A stretch of 64,000 nt of DNA, taken from contig NZ_BAGC01000019.1 of NCBI RefSeq assembly GCF_000308655.1, forward strand, positions 1-64,000. The letters run 5' to 3'. A model generated the notes under the pieces. It was not told the origin of the DNA. It ran no database searches and saw nothing but the letters and a program-made list of their open reading frames with translations. This document shows, piece by piece, positions 1 to 8,829 of this stretch (within the stretch, counting starts at the first letter, position 1; each line of letters begins with the position of its first letter). The stretch comes from Nocardia niigatensis NBRC 100131. Lineage in GTDB: Bacteria > Actinomycetota > Actinomycetes > Mycobacteriales > Mycobacteriaceae. The position numbers were made by a program, and so were the translations under genes.

Positions 1-1307
1 GGGGTCGACGCGTCGGCCGCCAATTTCACCACCCGATTGTTACTCGTGTCGGTGACGTATATGTTGCCCGCCGTGTCGACCGCGACGCCCTGGGGATTCT
101 TCAGGCCGGTGAACGGCAACGGGCTCGGGGTCGACGCGTCGGCCGCCAATTTCACCACCCGATCGTTACCCATGTCGCTGACGTATACGTTGCCTGCCGC
201 GTCGACCGCCACACCGGTGGGCAGGGTGACACCGGTGAACGGCAGTGAAGTCTGTGACGAGTAGGCCGGGGCGACAGCTGCGGGCGAGTTGCCACCGCCG
301 CCTGATTCTCGTTGGACACTGATGACGACAGCTACGGCGGCCACCACCGTAACCGCGACTGCCGCCGCGAGCAGCCCGGCGGTCTTGGGCGACAATCTGA
401 TTCGCCGCCGATGGCGCGCAGCCACGTCCTCGGTGGTGCTGACCGCGGAATCGCCCAACGCGGCGCGGGCCGCTGCGGCCAGCTCGCGCACGGTCTGGTA
501 ACGATCGTCGGGATTTTTGGCCATTCCCTTGGCGATGACCGCATCGAACGCAGTCGGTACATCGGGTGTAGTGGTGCTGGGCCGCGGGGGTGGGGTGTGC
601 AGGTGATGGGCGATCACACCCTGCATCCCCAACTCGCTCGCAAACGGCGGTCGGCCGGTCAGGCACTCATACAGCACGCACGTCAACGCGTACACATCCA
701 CTCGGGCATCGGCCTTGAGCTCCGCGCTGATCTCCTCCGGCGCCATGTAGGCAATGGTGCCGATGGTCTCGCCGATCGCGGTCAGCGTACGGTCGTCGGT
801 GGCGTGGGCGATCCCGAAGTCGATCAGGGAGGCGAACTCATCGGCCCCTAGCAGGATGTTGGTGGGTTTGACATCGCGGTGGACCAGCCCGGCGTCGTGG
901 GCCGCCTGCAGCGCGCCGGCCACCTGTGTGACGATCGCGACTGCCCGCTGCGGCGACAAGGCCCCTTCTCGCGTGATCACCTTGCGCAGGTCGGTGCCCT
1001 CGATCAACCGCATATTCAGATAGAGCCGACCGTCGATGTCGCCGAAGTCGTGGATGGGGATCACATGCGGCTCGGTCAACTGCGCCACCGCCAGGCACTC
1101 CCGGCGGAACCGCTCGCGCAGCCGCTCGTCATCGGCGAAGCGCTCGGGCAACACCTTGAGCGCCACGACCCGGTTGGTCAGCGAATCATGCGCCCGCCAC
1201 ACCTGGCCCATTCCGCCCTGACCCAGCAGCGACAGCAGCCTATAGCGTCCGAACGTCTCCTCTGGCCCCCAAGTGGCGTCCACGCCACCCACTGACTTGT
1301 CGTTCAT
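1..1307 (-). CDS. PknD-like Ser/Thr protein kinase with extracytoplasmic NHL repeats (3' end outside window)
   Basis: Transmembrane sensor kinase, read from ATG at 1307 and still open at base 1, so the C-terminus is missing. The cytoplasmic kinase domain spans about residues 20-280: glycine loop LGQGGMGQV (29-36), catalytic Lys51, HRDVKPTN (143-150) and DFG (163-165) are all intact, so it should be active. One hydrophobic segment (about 310-331) is followed by an extracytoplasmic part with NHL beta-propeller repeats; two near-identical 42-residue repeats (126-bp DNA period) are visible. The layout matches mycobacterial PknD, whose external propeller is taken to sense a ligand and drive kinase dimerisation. 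No partner gene is visible. Confidence 0.93.
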   Translation of the reverse strand, partial: MNDKSVGGVDATWGPEETFGRYRLLSLLGQGGMGQVWRAHDSLTNRVVALKVLPERFADDERLRERFRRECLAVAQLTEPHVIPIHDFGDIDGRLYLNMRLIEGTDLRKVITREGALSPQRAVAIVTQVAGALQAAHDAGLVHRDVKPTNILLGADEFASLIDFGIAHATDDRTLTAIGETIGTIAYMAPEEISAELKADARVDVYALTCVLYECLTGRPPFASELGMQGVIAHHLHTPPPRPSTTTPDVPTAFDAVIAKGMAKNPDDRYQTVRELAAAARAALGDSAVSTTEDVAARHRRRIRLSPKTAGLLAAAVAVTVVAAVAVVISVQRESGGGGNSPAAVAPAYSSQTSLPFTGVTLPTGVAVDAAGNVYVSDMGNDRVVKLAADASTPSPLPFTGLKNPQGVAVDTAGNIYVTDTSNNRVVKLAADAST

Positions 1308-1749
1308 TGCGCCGTCCCGTGACCACCCGACTGGCAAACGGTGTACCTGCTTGCACTCCAGCCCCGTCCGAGAGCGGGTAGCCCACACTAGTTGATTTAG
1401 CCAGGCCAGACAGTCGAGAGTCGGCGCTATCGTCGGCGCGCGAATTTCCCAGCCATGCTCGTGCCGGCAAGTACGCGGCCGGGCACTGGCCCGGTGCGAG
1501 TGCGCGGATCGTGCCCAGAAGTCCGCCAACAAACCTGTCGCAGGTTCAGCGTACCTCTGAGCCTTACAACCAACTTCGTGAATCCGGCAGTCCAGCACCA
1601 CGTGCTTGCTCGGCTGCTGCCATTGCCGCGGCGAGCGGGGGTTATGGTCATAGCGGGCACGCAGAAAGATTTGGTGCTGAAGGTGCCGGGGGATGTGTCT
1701 GCCACCCGCTAGATATGAAGGCAGTGCGCCAGCGACTATCGACGAGCAT
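1308..1749. other. Intergenic, no gene seen
   Basis: Upstream region of the kinase and of the damaged antitoxin gene. Open frames here lack coding character and recognisable motifs. Confidence 0.5.
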
Positions 1750-2505
1750 GACAAACCGCAAGACTGACAGCACCCGGACGTTGTTTGTAGCGCCGTCGGC
1801 CACACCCGATGTCATTGCTGCTGCCCTCGCCGGAGGCTTTGATCTGCTCACGGACGATCCCGAACTGGTGATCGTCGGCGGGGAGGTCTTGCTGCAGTCG
1901 GCAGAACCGAGACGTCGTTCCGGCAGTGGCAGGCCTGCCTGGAGCCGAATTGCGGTCTTGCGGGTGTTGGCCTTCCGGCCACTGCAGCAGTCCGAACCTG
2001 CGGCGGCGATCAGTGTCAGTCAGCAGGCCGTTTCTCTTGCCCTGAGTCGGCTTTCATCCACGGTGGCTCGCAACGAGAATGGCTGGGTCACTCTTGATGG
2101 TGCGCTCGAGTCTTGGGTGCGTGACTATTCGGGACCTGGCGGGACTGTCAGCTGTATGGCCTGGACGATCCCGCAACGCAAGTAAGTACCGCTCTGCGGT
2201 TGCTGAATGACTTCGGGCTGAATGCTGTTGTGTCCGGCGATCTCGCCGCAGACGCCTACGCGCTGTGGCAGCTGCCTACCACCGTGCACATATATCGGCC
2301 CGAGATCATTGATCTCACCGTCGTCGGGTTCTCCCCGGTCGAGCCGACCGACGCGACGATGACCATCGTCGTCCCTGAAGATCCCACGGTCGCGCACGTT
2401 GCTTCAGCCTTCGGCGCCCGCCAAGGTAAATGGCGGAGCGCGTTCACCGGCTCCGCGAACTACGCCAGATTCACCGCCATCATTCGGCGTAACGTCGGAA
2501 TCTGA
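1750..2505 (+). pseudogene. Frameshifted AbiEi-family (type IV toxin-antitoxin) antitoxin-like gene
   Basis: Two frames together give one protein. Frame 1 (1750-2185) has a winged-helix region around WSRIAVLRVLAFRPLQQSEP and runs to the motif RDYSGPGGTV. The family motif YGLDDPATQ and all downstream sequence (ALRLLNDFGLNAVVSGDLA, later TIVVPEDP) continue in another frame from about 2155. Restoring one base after tg in agctgtat gives WYGLDD and a continuous protein of about 250 residues. The family pattern (DNA-binding domain, GPGGT.., VVSGD.AAD..A.W) resembles actinobacterial AbiEi-like antitoxins, named here from memory. No AbiEii toxin gene is seen beside it. The call is inactivated gene or sequence error. 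Confidence 0.6.
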
Positions 2506-2576
2506 GTTCACGTCGGTGACGCGATGCGGACGCCTCGCGGCGATCGGGATCGACTGTCGAAGTGGCTGCGCCGACT

Positions 2577-2790
2577 TCATACCAGATCGGAGAGCAGCTC
2601 CTCGAGAATCGACTCCTCATGCACAGCCAGTTCGAACTGTGCCATGTCAGAACGCAACTGGGGTCCCATGGCGTCGCAATCGGGCGTCCTGTGGGCGGGA
2701 GCCGCGGTACGCCGGACCGATGGCTCGCGCCTCGACCAGGGAGTCGAGGGCCGGACGATGCTGCTGGGGTGCCGGGGCCGCGATCGTCCG
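2577..2790 (-). pseudogene. Short relic of an unidentified gene
   Basis: A 30-codon stretch (2669 down to 2577) reads MGPQLRSDMAQFELAVHEES and ends EELLSDLV before a stop, with normal actinobacterial codon use. Upstream, protein-like sequence (ALDSLVEARAIGPAYRGSRP) continues in a different frame, so the piece looks like the frameshifted C-terminus of a larger gene. Function not recognised. Confidence 0.3.
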
Positions 2791-2900
2791 AACTCGGTCA
2801 GTTGTGACGGCGGATGATATCCGTTAATTGCGGCCTAGTGGATTCGTCGGATATTAGCCACTAATTGCATCTTCCGATTCTGATCCCGTCGAATCCTCGA

Positions 2901-3515
2901 CTACCGGTACCAGACGCCGGAATCCCAGTCGCCATAGTCCCAGACATTGAAATCGTAGCGGTCGTGGGCGCCTGCGAAAACGTAGCCTGTCCAGCCGGCC
3001 GAGGTGTCGCAGATTTGGTCGTCGTGGTTGCAGATGGTGAGGACTGGGGTGTTGCCGAACCAGTCGTCGACGCCGGCGAGTGGGTAGCCTATGAGCCAAT
3101 TCCAGGGGGTTGCGGAGAGGCCGGCTGAGCCGGGGCCGGGAGCGCGTTTGGGGTCCGATAGGAGGATGGCGTTCGTGTTGCCGGCGTTCTGGTGGGCGGT
3201 GATCCAGGCGTGGAGGATGCCTGCCCCCTCGCTGTGGCCGATCAGCCGGATGTGATCGCGCGGACATTCGTTGCGGTGCGACCGGAAGAGCTGGTCGAGT
3301 TGGTTGTAGGCCGACATGGGATCGGCGGAGTTGTATCCGACCGATTGGTCGACGTAGGGGGCGAACACCGATGGGGTGTTGTCGCCCGATCCGCCGATTC
3401 CGATGGCCCAGTCGGATGTGCAGTAGTCGGCCCGGGCCGCCGGACTCGTCGTGACGGTGAGGGAAAAGAGGGTGGCCGACAATAGTGCGGCGAAGAGCGC
3501 CATTGCTCTACGCAT
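2901..3515 (-). CDS. Secreted cutinase/PE-PPE-type serine esterase
   Basis: 204-residue exported alpha/beta hydrolase. Residues 1-29 form a signal peptide (MRRAMALFAALLSATLFSL.., cleavage near ARA-DYC). The nucleophile elbow is GHSEGAG; the acid lies in the Cys-flanked CNHDDQICD and the histidine in AGAHDRYDF, the order seen in cutinase-like esterases (Ser, Asp between two Cys, His). Paired cysteines suggest a disulphide near the active site. It is short for the family but has all three triad residues. Likely substrates are lipid or polyester esters outside the cell. It is monocistronic, with relic sequence downstream. Confidence 0.85.
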   Translation of the reverse strand: MRRAMALFAALLSATLFSLTVTTSPAARADYCTSDWAIGIGGSGDNTPSVFAPYVDQSVGYNSADPMSAYNQLDQLFRSHRNECPRDHIRLIGHSEGAGILHAWITAHQNAGNTNAILLSDPKRAPGPGSAGLSATPWNWLIGYPLAGVDDWFGNTPVLTICNHDDQICDTSAGWTGYVFAGAHDRYDFNVWDYGDWDSGVWYR

Positions 3516-3857
3516 GATCGTGCTTTCTTTGTTCTTGACTCCGGGATCGGCCCGGCCCGTGCAGAATGCGACCGGAAACTACTGGCGTTCTCGTCCGCCG
3601 GCGAAACAATTACCTGGGCCCGGCTCAGCGGGGCCGTAGCGAAACATCGGAGGCCATGTTTCTTTCACCTCGATGCGAGTAGTTTTCGGTCGCCGCGTGA
3701 CTATTGCGGCGCGTCCGATTTCAGCTTACGCGTTATCTGGTTTTCGGCCATGCGGCGATCGGCCGCATGGCACCGAAAAGTGCTAGGAGCGGAAATCTGG
3801 TGGGATGGCCCTGGAAAACGCTTCTATGCCAAGGATTTTCGTGGTGCAGCCGCACCG
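3516..3857. other. Intergenic, no gene seen
   Basis: 342 bases upstream of the cutinase and downstream of the EF-G-like gene. No convincing open frame or hairpin was found. Confidence 0.45.
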
Positions 3858-4643
3858 TCAATAGTCGAGGGCGTGTTCTGGTTGGCAGACGTCCAGGGGA
3901 GAGGGGAGGTAGCGGACGATGGCGTTCAGGAGGGCGGGGGTGCCGGCCGCCGGCGGGGTGGCGCTGCAGAGGATGGGGATGATGTCGCCGATGCGGGTGA
4001 GGGAGCGGATCCGGCGATGCAGGTGATCGGATGGGCCGTCGGTCGCCGCGGACGGCGTACGCGGGTGGGATGCGTCCTGCTCTGTCACCGCGGTCGCGAG
4101 TGCGTCGTACCACTGTTGCGCGGTTTTCCAATGGCTGCCGTAGGTTTCGGCGGCTATCGGCAGCAGGGACCAGGTCGAGAGCAGGTCGATGATGCCCTCG
4201 TATGCGGTGCCCGTGCTGAAGGGGAATTGCAGGGGGAGCGGGGTGGCGCCTCGGGTGGCGGCGATTGCGCGGATGCAGCGGTCGAAGTTCGCGGCGGGGT
4301 GGTCGAGGTTGGTGATGAGGCAGAGGCGGGCGACCTGGTGGTCGTCGGCTACCCGGAGCATCGTCTCCAAGCGGGGCGCCAGGGGGCCGGCGGCGTCGAT
4401 TACCGCGATGACGCCGTTGGCTACCCGGATGTGGCGCTGGAGTTCCGCGATGGGGGTGTCGGTGGACAACTCGGTGAGGCGGATCGTGTGGTCGATGCCG
4501 TTGGTTGTCCAGTGCAGGGTGGTGGCCGAAACCGGGCGGGTGGAGTGCTGCAGGAGGCGGTGGGCCACTCGCGTGGTGCCGGCGGGGTCGCCCAGGAGGG
4601 TGATGTCGCGGATTGACTGGGGGTCAATGGCTTTGGTGCCCAT
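3858..4643 (-). CDS. Truncated, degenerate EF-G-like G-domain protein
   Basis: 261 residues alignable by eye with only the G domain of elongation factor G. The region ANGVIAVIDAAGPLAPRLET through LCLITNLDHPAANFDRCIRA to GATPLPLQFP mirrors the EF-G stretch DGAVAV.D...GVEPQ.E, NKMDR.GA.F, GA.P..LQ.P, and PILCSATPPAAGTPALLNAI mirrors PV.CGSA..N.GV..LLDAV. The P-loop is degraded (LLGDPAGTTRV instead of a GHxDxGKT-type loop), DxxG of switch II is not seen, and NKMD is NLDH, so GTP hydrolysis is doubtful. Domains II-V are absent. Coding quality is even along the ORF, suggesting a maintained gene. Role unknown. Confidence 0.65.
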   Translation of the reverse strand: MGTKAIDPQSIRDITLLGDPAGTTRVAHRLLQHSTRPVSATTLHWTTNGIDHTIRLTELSTDTPIAELQRHIRVANGVIAVIDAAGPLAPRLETMLRVADDHQVARLCLITNLDHPAANFDRCIRAIAATRGATPLPLQFPFSTGTAYEGIIDLLSTWSLLPIAAETYGSHWKTAQQWYDALATAVTEQDASHPRTPSAATDGPSDHLHRRIRSLTRIGDIIPILCSATPPAAGTPALLNAIVRYLPSPLDVCQPEHALDY

Positions 4644-4746
4644 CGGGTTGCGGTACTCCAGATCGCCTCGGGGTGGCGGTGCGTCCTCGATCTGGGGTCA
4701 CCGTACCTCCGGGCGGGGATTCGCGGAGCGGAATTCGGCCCCAAAG

Positions 4747-4761
4747 TAGAACGTGTTCCTA
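4747..4761. promoter_or_regulatory. KstR-like operator
   Basis: TAGAACGTGTTCCTA contains the palindrome GAAC-GT-GTTC and fits the sterol-regulon consensus TNNAACNNGTTNNA at every defined position but the last. It lies 13 bases upstream of the GTG start of the DUF35/thiolase pair, overlapping where a promoter would sit. Confidence 0.55.
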
Positions 4762-4774
4762 TACGGTCGGGGTT

Positions 4775-5221
4775 GTGCAGAAAGAACAACGCCCCGCTGT
4801 GGCTGACTGGTTCACTGCGGAGGACGGTGTGGCGCGGCTCAAGGGGAGCCGCTGCAAGGATTGCGGCACACCGTACTTCCCGAAGAACACGCTGGCCTGT
4901 CGAAACCCGCGCTGCGCCGGTCCCAAGGACGGCTCCGAGCTGCAGGACTACCTGTTTTCCACGCGTGGCCGGATCTGGTCGTACGCGGACGCCCGGTACA
5001 AGCCGCCCGCCCCGTACGTCTCGGCCGATCCGTTCGAGCCGTATGTCGTTGCGGCGGTGGAGCTCGAGGTCGAGCAGATGGTGATCCTCGGGCAGGTCGT
5101 GCGCGGGTTCACCGTGGACGATCTTGCCGTGGGCATGCCGGTCGAACTGGCCGTGGGCACGCTGTACGAGGACGACGAGGCAGAGCACACGGTGTGGATG
5201 TGGAGGCCGGTCAATGACTGA
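4775..5221 (+). CDS. DUF35 zinc-ribbon/OB-fold protein, thiolase partner
   Basis: 148-residue acyl-CoA-associated protein starting at GTG 4775. An N-terminal rubredoxin-like zinc site (CKDCG..., CRNPRC, about residues 25-47) is followed by an OB fold (GRIWSYADARYKPPAPY.. through VGMPVELAVG). DUF35 proteins form complexes with thiolase-like enzymes or hydratases in side-chain degradation of steroids and fatty acids. It overlaps the thiolase gene by 8 bases (ATG 5214 before TGA 5219-5221), so translation is probably coupled. The upstream KstR-like site and the thiolase partner suggest a role like M. tuberculosis Rv3521 beside ltp4/ltp3; that equivalence is inferred. Confidence 0.85.
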   Translation: MQKEQRPAVADWFTAEDGVARLKGSRCKDCGTPYFPKNTLACRNPRCAGPKDGSELQDYLFSTRGRIWSYADARYKPPAPYVSADPFEPYVVAAVELEVEQMVILGQVVRGFTVDDLAVGMPVELAVGTLYEDDEAEHTVWMWRPVND

Positions 5222-6413
5222 CGCGAATCGGGACATCGCCGTCCTCGGTGCGGGCATGCACCCGTGGGGCAAGTGGGGGCGGAACTTCGTCGAGTACGGG
5301 CTGGTCGCGGCGCGTGCCGCACTCGCCGATGCCGGCGTGGACCACCTCGATGTCGGCTACATCGCCGGCGCGGACACCATCCGCAACGGCTACCCCGGGT
5401 TCGTGTCGGGCGCGACGTTCGCGCAGGCACTGGGCTGGTCGGGTGCGCGGATCTCGAGCAGCTACGCCGCGTGCGCCTCGGGCGCGCAGGCCATCGCCAA
5501 CGCGCGCGCTCAGATCCTCGCCGGGCTGACCGATGTCGCGCTCGTGATCGGCGCGGACACCACGCCGAAGGGCTTCTTCCAGCCGGTCGGTGGTGAACGC
5601 CGTGATGACCCGGACTGGCTGCGCTTCCACCTGCTCGGCGCCACCAACCCGATCTACTTCGCGCTGTACGCCCGCCGCCGCATGGCGCTGCACGGCGCCA
5701 CGCTCGAGGATTTCGCCGCGGTCAAGGTGAAGAACGCCCGGCACGGGCTGAACAACCCGTATGCCCGGTACCGCAAGGAGGTGTCGGCCGAGGAGGTCGC
5801 CGCCTCGGCGATCGTGTCGGATCCGTTGCGGCTGCTCGACATCTGCGCGACCAGTGACGGCGGCGCCGCGCTGGTGCTGACGTCGATGGAGTACGCGCGC
5901 AAGCACGGCATCGCCGATCCGGTGCGGATCCGGGCGCTGTCGACGGTGACGCCGACCTTCCCGAAGACCGTGATCGATCTGCCGGACTTCGCCACCGATT
6001 CCGCCGTGGCGGTGGAGCCGTCCTCGCGCGTATTCCGTTCCGCCATCGCGGATGCCGCGTACGAGGAGGCGGGCATCGGGCCCGCCGACCTGTCCTTCGC
6101 GGAGGTCTACGACCTGTCCACCGCGCTGGAGCTGGACTGGTACGAGGACATCGGGCTGTGCGAGACCGGTGGCGCCGAGGAGTTGCTGCGCAGCGGCGCA
6201 ACCACATTGGGCGGCCGGGTGCCGGTGAACCCCAGTGGCGGTCTGGCCTGCTTCGGTGAGGCCATTCCCGCGCAGGCCATCGCCCAGATCTGCGAGCTCA
6301 CCTGGCAGTTGCGCGGCCAGGCCGACGGACGTCAGGTGGAGGGCGCGCGGGCGGGTATCGCGGTGAACCAGGGCCTCTTCGGCCACGGCTCCGCGATTAT
6401 CGCCACCCGCTGA
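5214..6413 (+). CDS. Thiolase-superfamily (SCP-x/Ltp-like) acyl-CoA enzyme
   Basis: 399 residues, start ATG 5214 within the end of the DUF35 gene. Recognised by the thiolase fold with nucleophilic Cys in SYAACASGAQAIANA, the stretch VALVIGADTTPKGFF, and the C-terminal VPVNPSGGLACFGEAIPAQA followed by AVNQGLFGHGSAI. The usual GHP catalytic His motif of the NPSGG loop is replaced by ACFGEA, as in lipid-transfer-type thiolase relatives that act as aldolases or condense/cleave unusual acyl-CoAs. With its DUF35 partner it probably acts in steroid or branched acyl-CoA degradation. A hairpin terminator follows. Confidence 0.88.
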   Translation: MTDANRDIAVLGAGMHPWGKWGRNFVEYGLVAARAALADAGVDHLDVGYIAGADTIRNGYPGFVSGATFAQALGWSGARISSSYAACASGAQAIANARAQILAGLTDVALVIGADTTPKGFFQPVGGERRDDPDWLRFHLLGATNPIYFALYARRRMALHGATLEDFAAVKVKNARHGLNNPYARYRKEVSAEEVAASAIVSDPLRLLDICATSDGGAALVLTSMEYARKHGIADPVRIRALSTVTPTFPKTVIDLPDFATDSAVAVEPSSRVFRSAIADAAYEEAGIGPADLSFAEVYDLSTALELDWYEDIGLCETGGAEELLRSGATTLGGRVPVNPSGGLACFGEAIPAQAIAQICELTWQLRGQADGRQVEGARAGIAVNQGLFGHGSAIIATR

Positions 6414-6435
6414 GTCAGCGGCTCCGGCAATACTC

Positions 6436-6464
6436 CGAGAACCCGGGCAATGCCCGGGTTCTCG
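6436..6464 (+). terminator. Hairpin terminator after thiolase gene
   Basis: Perfect 14-base inverted repeat (cgagaacccgggca / tgcccgggttctcg) followed by tattta, 22 bases after the thiolase stop. Confidence 0.75.
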
Positions 6465-6510
6465 TATTTATGCCAGTGGTGAATGCTGTTGCGGCAGAAC
6501 GGATCTCGAC

Positions 6511-8037
6511 ATGGCCGCCCGTCCAAGAGAATGGTTCCATCGGGAAATCTTCCAGGCGATATCAATTCGACGGCCTTGCTCATCTGCTGTTATATCGATC
6601 CACTTCCGAACTTACACCGGCGCGCAGACCACCAACCCGTCGGACTCGTTCCCGGGCATGGTCGCGCAGTTCACCGGTGCGACCGCGGGACAGTCGGGCG
6701 TCTACTACGACGACACCTTCAACTACGACCTGCTGCCGGCCGGCACCACCGACTGCGCCCACACCCCGAAGGGCGCCGAGGTCGCGATGACCGAGGCGAT
6801 GGACAAGAACCAGAACTCCATCGACGCAGGTCAGGGCCTGCCGGGTCTGCCGGAGGGCATTCTCGCCATGACCGGTAGGCCGGCGACCCTGCTGAACCCG
6901 GCCGCCATGCCGGTCGACCCGGCCACCTGCAAGCCGGTCTACCCGAACCAGTACCTGCAGGTGAACTCGGTCTTCGACATCCTGCACGCCGCGGGCAAGG
7001 TGACCGCCTGGTCGGACAAGCACCCCGCCTACTCGATCCTCGAGGGCAAGGCCGGCAACTCCATCGACGACCTGTTCACCCCCGAGATCAACTCGGATTC
7101 GCCGGTGGCGGGCAAGGATTGGACCAAGGACGACAAGTACACCCAGCAGTACGACGGCTACAAGGTGCAGGCCGTCATCAACGAGATCGACGGCTTCGAC
7201 CACAGCCACAGCAAGCAGGTCGGTGAGCCGTCGATCTTCGGCATGAACTTCCAGACGGTCTCGGTCGCGCAGAAGCTGCCGACCTCCGACGGCATGACCG
7301 GTGGCTACCAGGCCGACGGCGTGACCCCCGGCGCGCTGCTGTCGAGCGCCCTGGACTACGTCGACGGTCAGCTGGGCCGGATGGTCGGTGAGCTGAAGAC
7401 CGAGGACGAGGACAAGAACACCACCGTCATCGTCTCCGCCAAGCACGGTCAGTCGCCCACCAAGCCGTGCGATCTGACCCGCATCGACGACGCCCCGATC
7501 ATGACGGCCCTGAATGCCGCGTGGAAGGCCAAGCACCCCGACGCGAAGCAGGATCTGGTCGCGTTCAGCGTGAACGACGACGCCATGCTGTTGTGGCTGA
7601 ACGACCGTTCACAGGGCGCCGCCGATTTCGCCGAGCAGTGGCTGCTGAGCAACAACGGCACCGGTAACGACATCAAAGGCGCCGCGAAGCCGTACACCAA
7701 GTCGGGCCTGACCGAGGTACACGCGGGCGCCGACGCCGCCTCGTACCTGGGCGCCCCGGCGAACGACCCGCGCCACCCCGACCTGGTCGGTGTCGCGCAG
7801 GTCGGCACGGTCTACACCGGTGGGAAGAGCAAGATCGCCGAGCACGGTGGCGCGAACCCGGCCGACCGCAATGTACCGCTGGTCGTCTCCGGTCCGGGCG
7901 CCAAGAAGGGTGTCGTCACCGAGGCCGTGCAGACCACCCAGATCGCTCCGACGATCTTGAAGCTGTTGGGTGAGAACCCGCAGAAGCTGGACGCCGCCAA
8001 GGGCAATGGCGTGAACGTGCTGCCGAACCTGGACTGA
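6511..8037 (+). pseudogene. 5'-truncated secreted type I phosphodiesterase/alkaline phosphatase-like gene
   Basis: Conserved sequence begins abruptly near 6605 (TYTGAQTTNPSDSFPG) and runs to a normal end. Motifs include FTPEIN, NEIDGFDHS, VIVSAKHGQSP, FSVNDDAM, KIAEHGGANPADRNVPLVVSG and TTQIAPTILKLLG, all from the family of exported nucleotide pyrophosphatase/phosphodiesterase-like enzymes. The family's signal peptide and first metal-binding segment (..SVDG..) are missing; the bases in front (6420-6605) do not encode them in any frame. The open frame back to 6511 (MAARPREWFHRE..) is unrelated. About 90-100 N-terminal residues are lost, so the product would be neither exported nor active. Confidence 0.75.
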
Positions 8038-8058
8038 TGTAGGACTGCTCGATCACGG

Positions 8059-8084
8059 ACGGCTCGCCGGAGACGGCGGGCCGT
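8059..8084. terminator. Hairpin between convergent genes
   Basis: acggctcgcc / ggcgggccgt form a 10-pair stem with one G-T pair, just after the phosphodiesterase stop and before the convergent secreted-protein gene. Confidence 0.5.
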
Positions 8085-8091
8085 TCCGCGT

Positions 8092-8694
8092 TCAGGGCAG
8101 GACGTTCGGGATCAGGCCCGGGGCCTGCTCCGCGACCCAGGAACCCGCGAAAGATCCCGCGTAGTAACCGATGTACGTGCCGGCGACGCCGCCGAGGATG
8201 CCCCCGCCGATGACGCCGACCGGCGCTCCGACCCCGGCCGTCAGCGCGGTGGCGAGCGCGCCACCGGCCGCGCCGCCCAGGACGGCTCCGGCGACGCCGC
8301 CGATGATCTGGCCCGCGGTCTGGCCGATGTACGTGGCGTTCTCGATGGGGCTGGCGATGGGGGCAGCCGCCGCGATCGGGGCGGCCTGCGAGACAGGTTG
8401 CGGCGCAGCGGGTTCGAACGTGTCGAGCACAGGGGCGGCGGTGGCCGCGTCGGGCGCGAAGCTGAGCGGCGCCTCCTGCTCGGTGACCGGCCCGGCGGCC
8501 GGATCAGTGACGGTGACCGCGGTCGCCTCGGCAATGGGCGCGGAGAGGGTGGTCGCGACGGGCAGCGCATCGGCGGGCTGGGCGGCGGCCGGTGCTGCGG
8601 TGGCCACGCCGAGGGCGGCGGGGACGACCACGGCAGCGGGCAGGCCGCGGAAGAACTTCGTGGGGGTGCTCGGTGCGCGGTGCCGTCCGGCCAT
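8092..8694 (-). CDS. Exported Ala-rich protein with glycine-zipper C-terminus
   Basis: 200 residues from ATG 8694 (MAGRHRAPSTPTKFF..); an ATG at 8730 is possible but less likely. A signal peptide ([21 protein letters not shown]) is followed by an Ala/Pro/Thr-rich disordered stretch to about residue 110. The C-terminal 80 residues repeat small-residue patterns (GGVAGAVLGGAAGGALA, VIGGGILGGVAGTYIG) typical of glycine-zipper membrane or surface segments. No enzymatic motif. It may be anchored in the cell envelope. No family name recalled. Confidence 0.7.
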   Translation of the reverse strand: MAGRHRAPSTPTKFFRGLPAAVVVPAALGVATAAPAAAQPADALPVATTLSAPIAEATAVTVTDPAAGPVTEQEAPLSFAPDAATAAPVLDTFEPAAPQPVSQAAPIAAAAPIASPIENATYIGQTAGQIIGGVAGAVLGGAAGGALATALTAGVGAPVGVIGGGILGGVAGTYIGYYAGSFAGSWVAEQAPGLIPNVLP

Positions 8695-8829
8695 GGGGGT
8701 TTGCCTCTCCAGGGTGGTGCGTGCTGTCACCCGACCATCGTCGGCGAACTGTGGGGCACAACACGAATGTGACCCGCTTCGCAGAATCGTTCGCCGGGCT
8801 ATCAGGATTCGGAGAGGTGGGCAGAGTCC

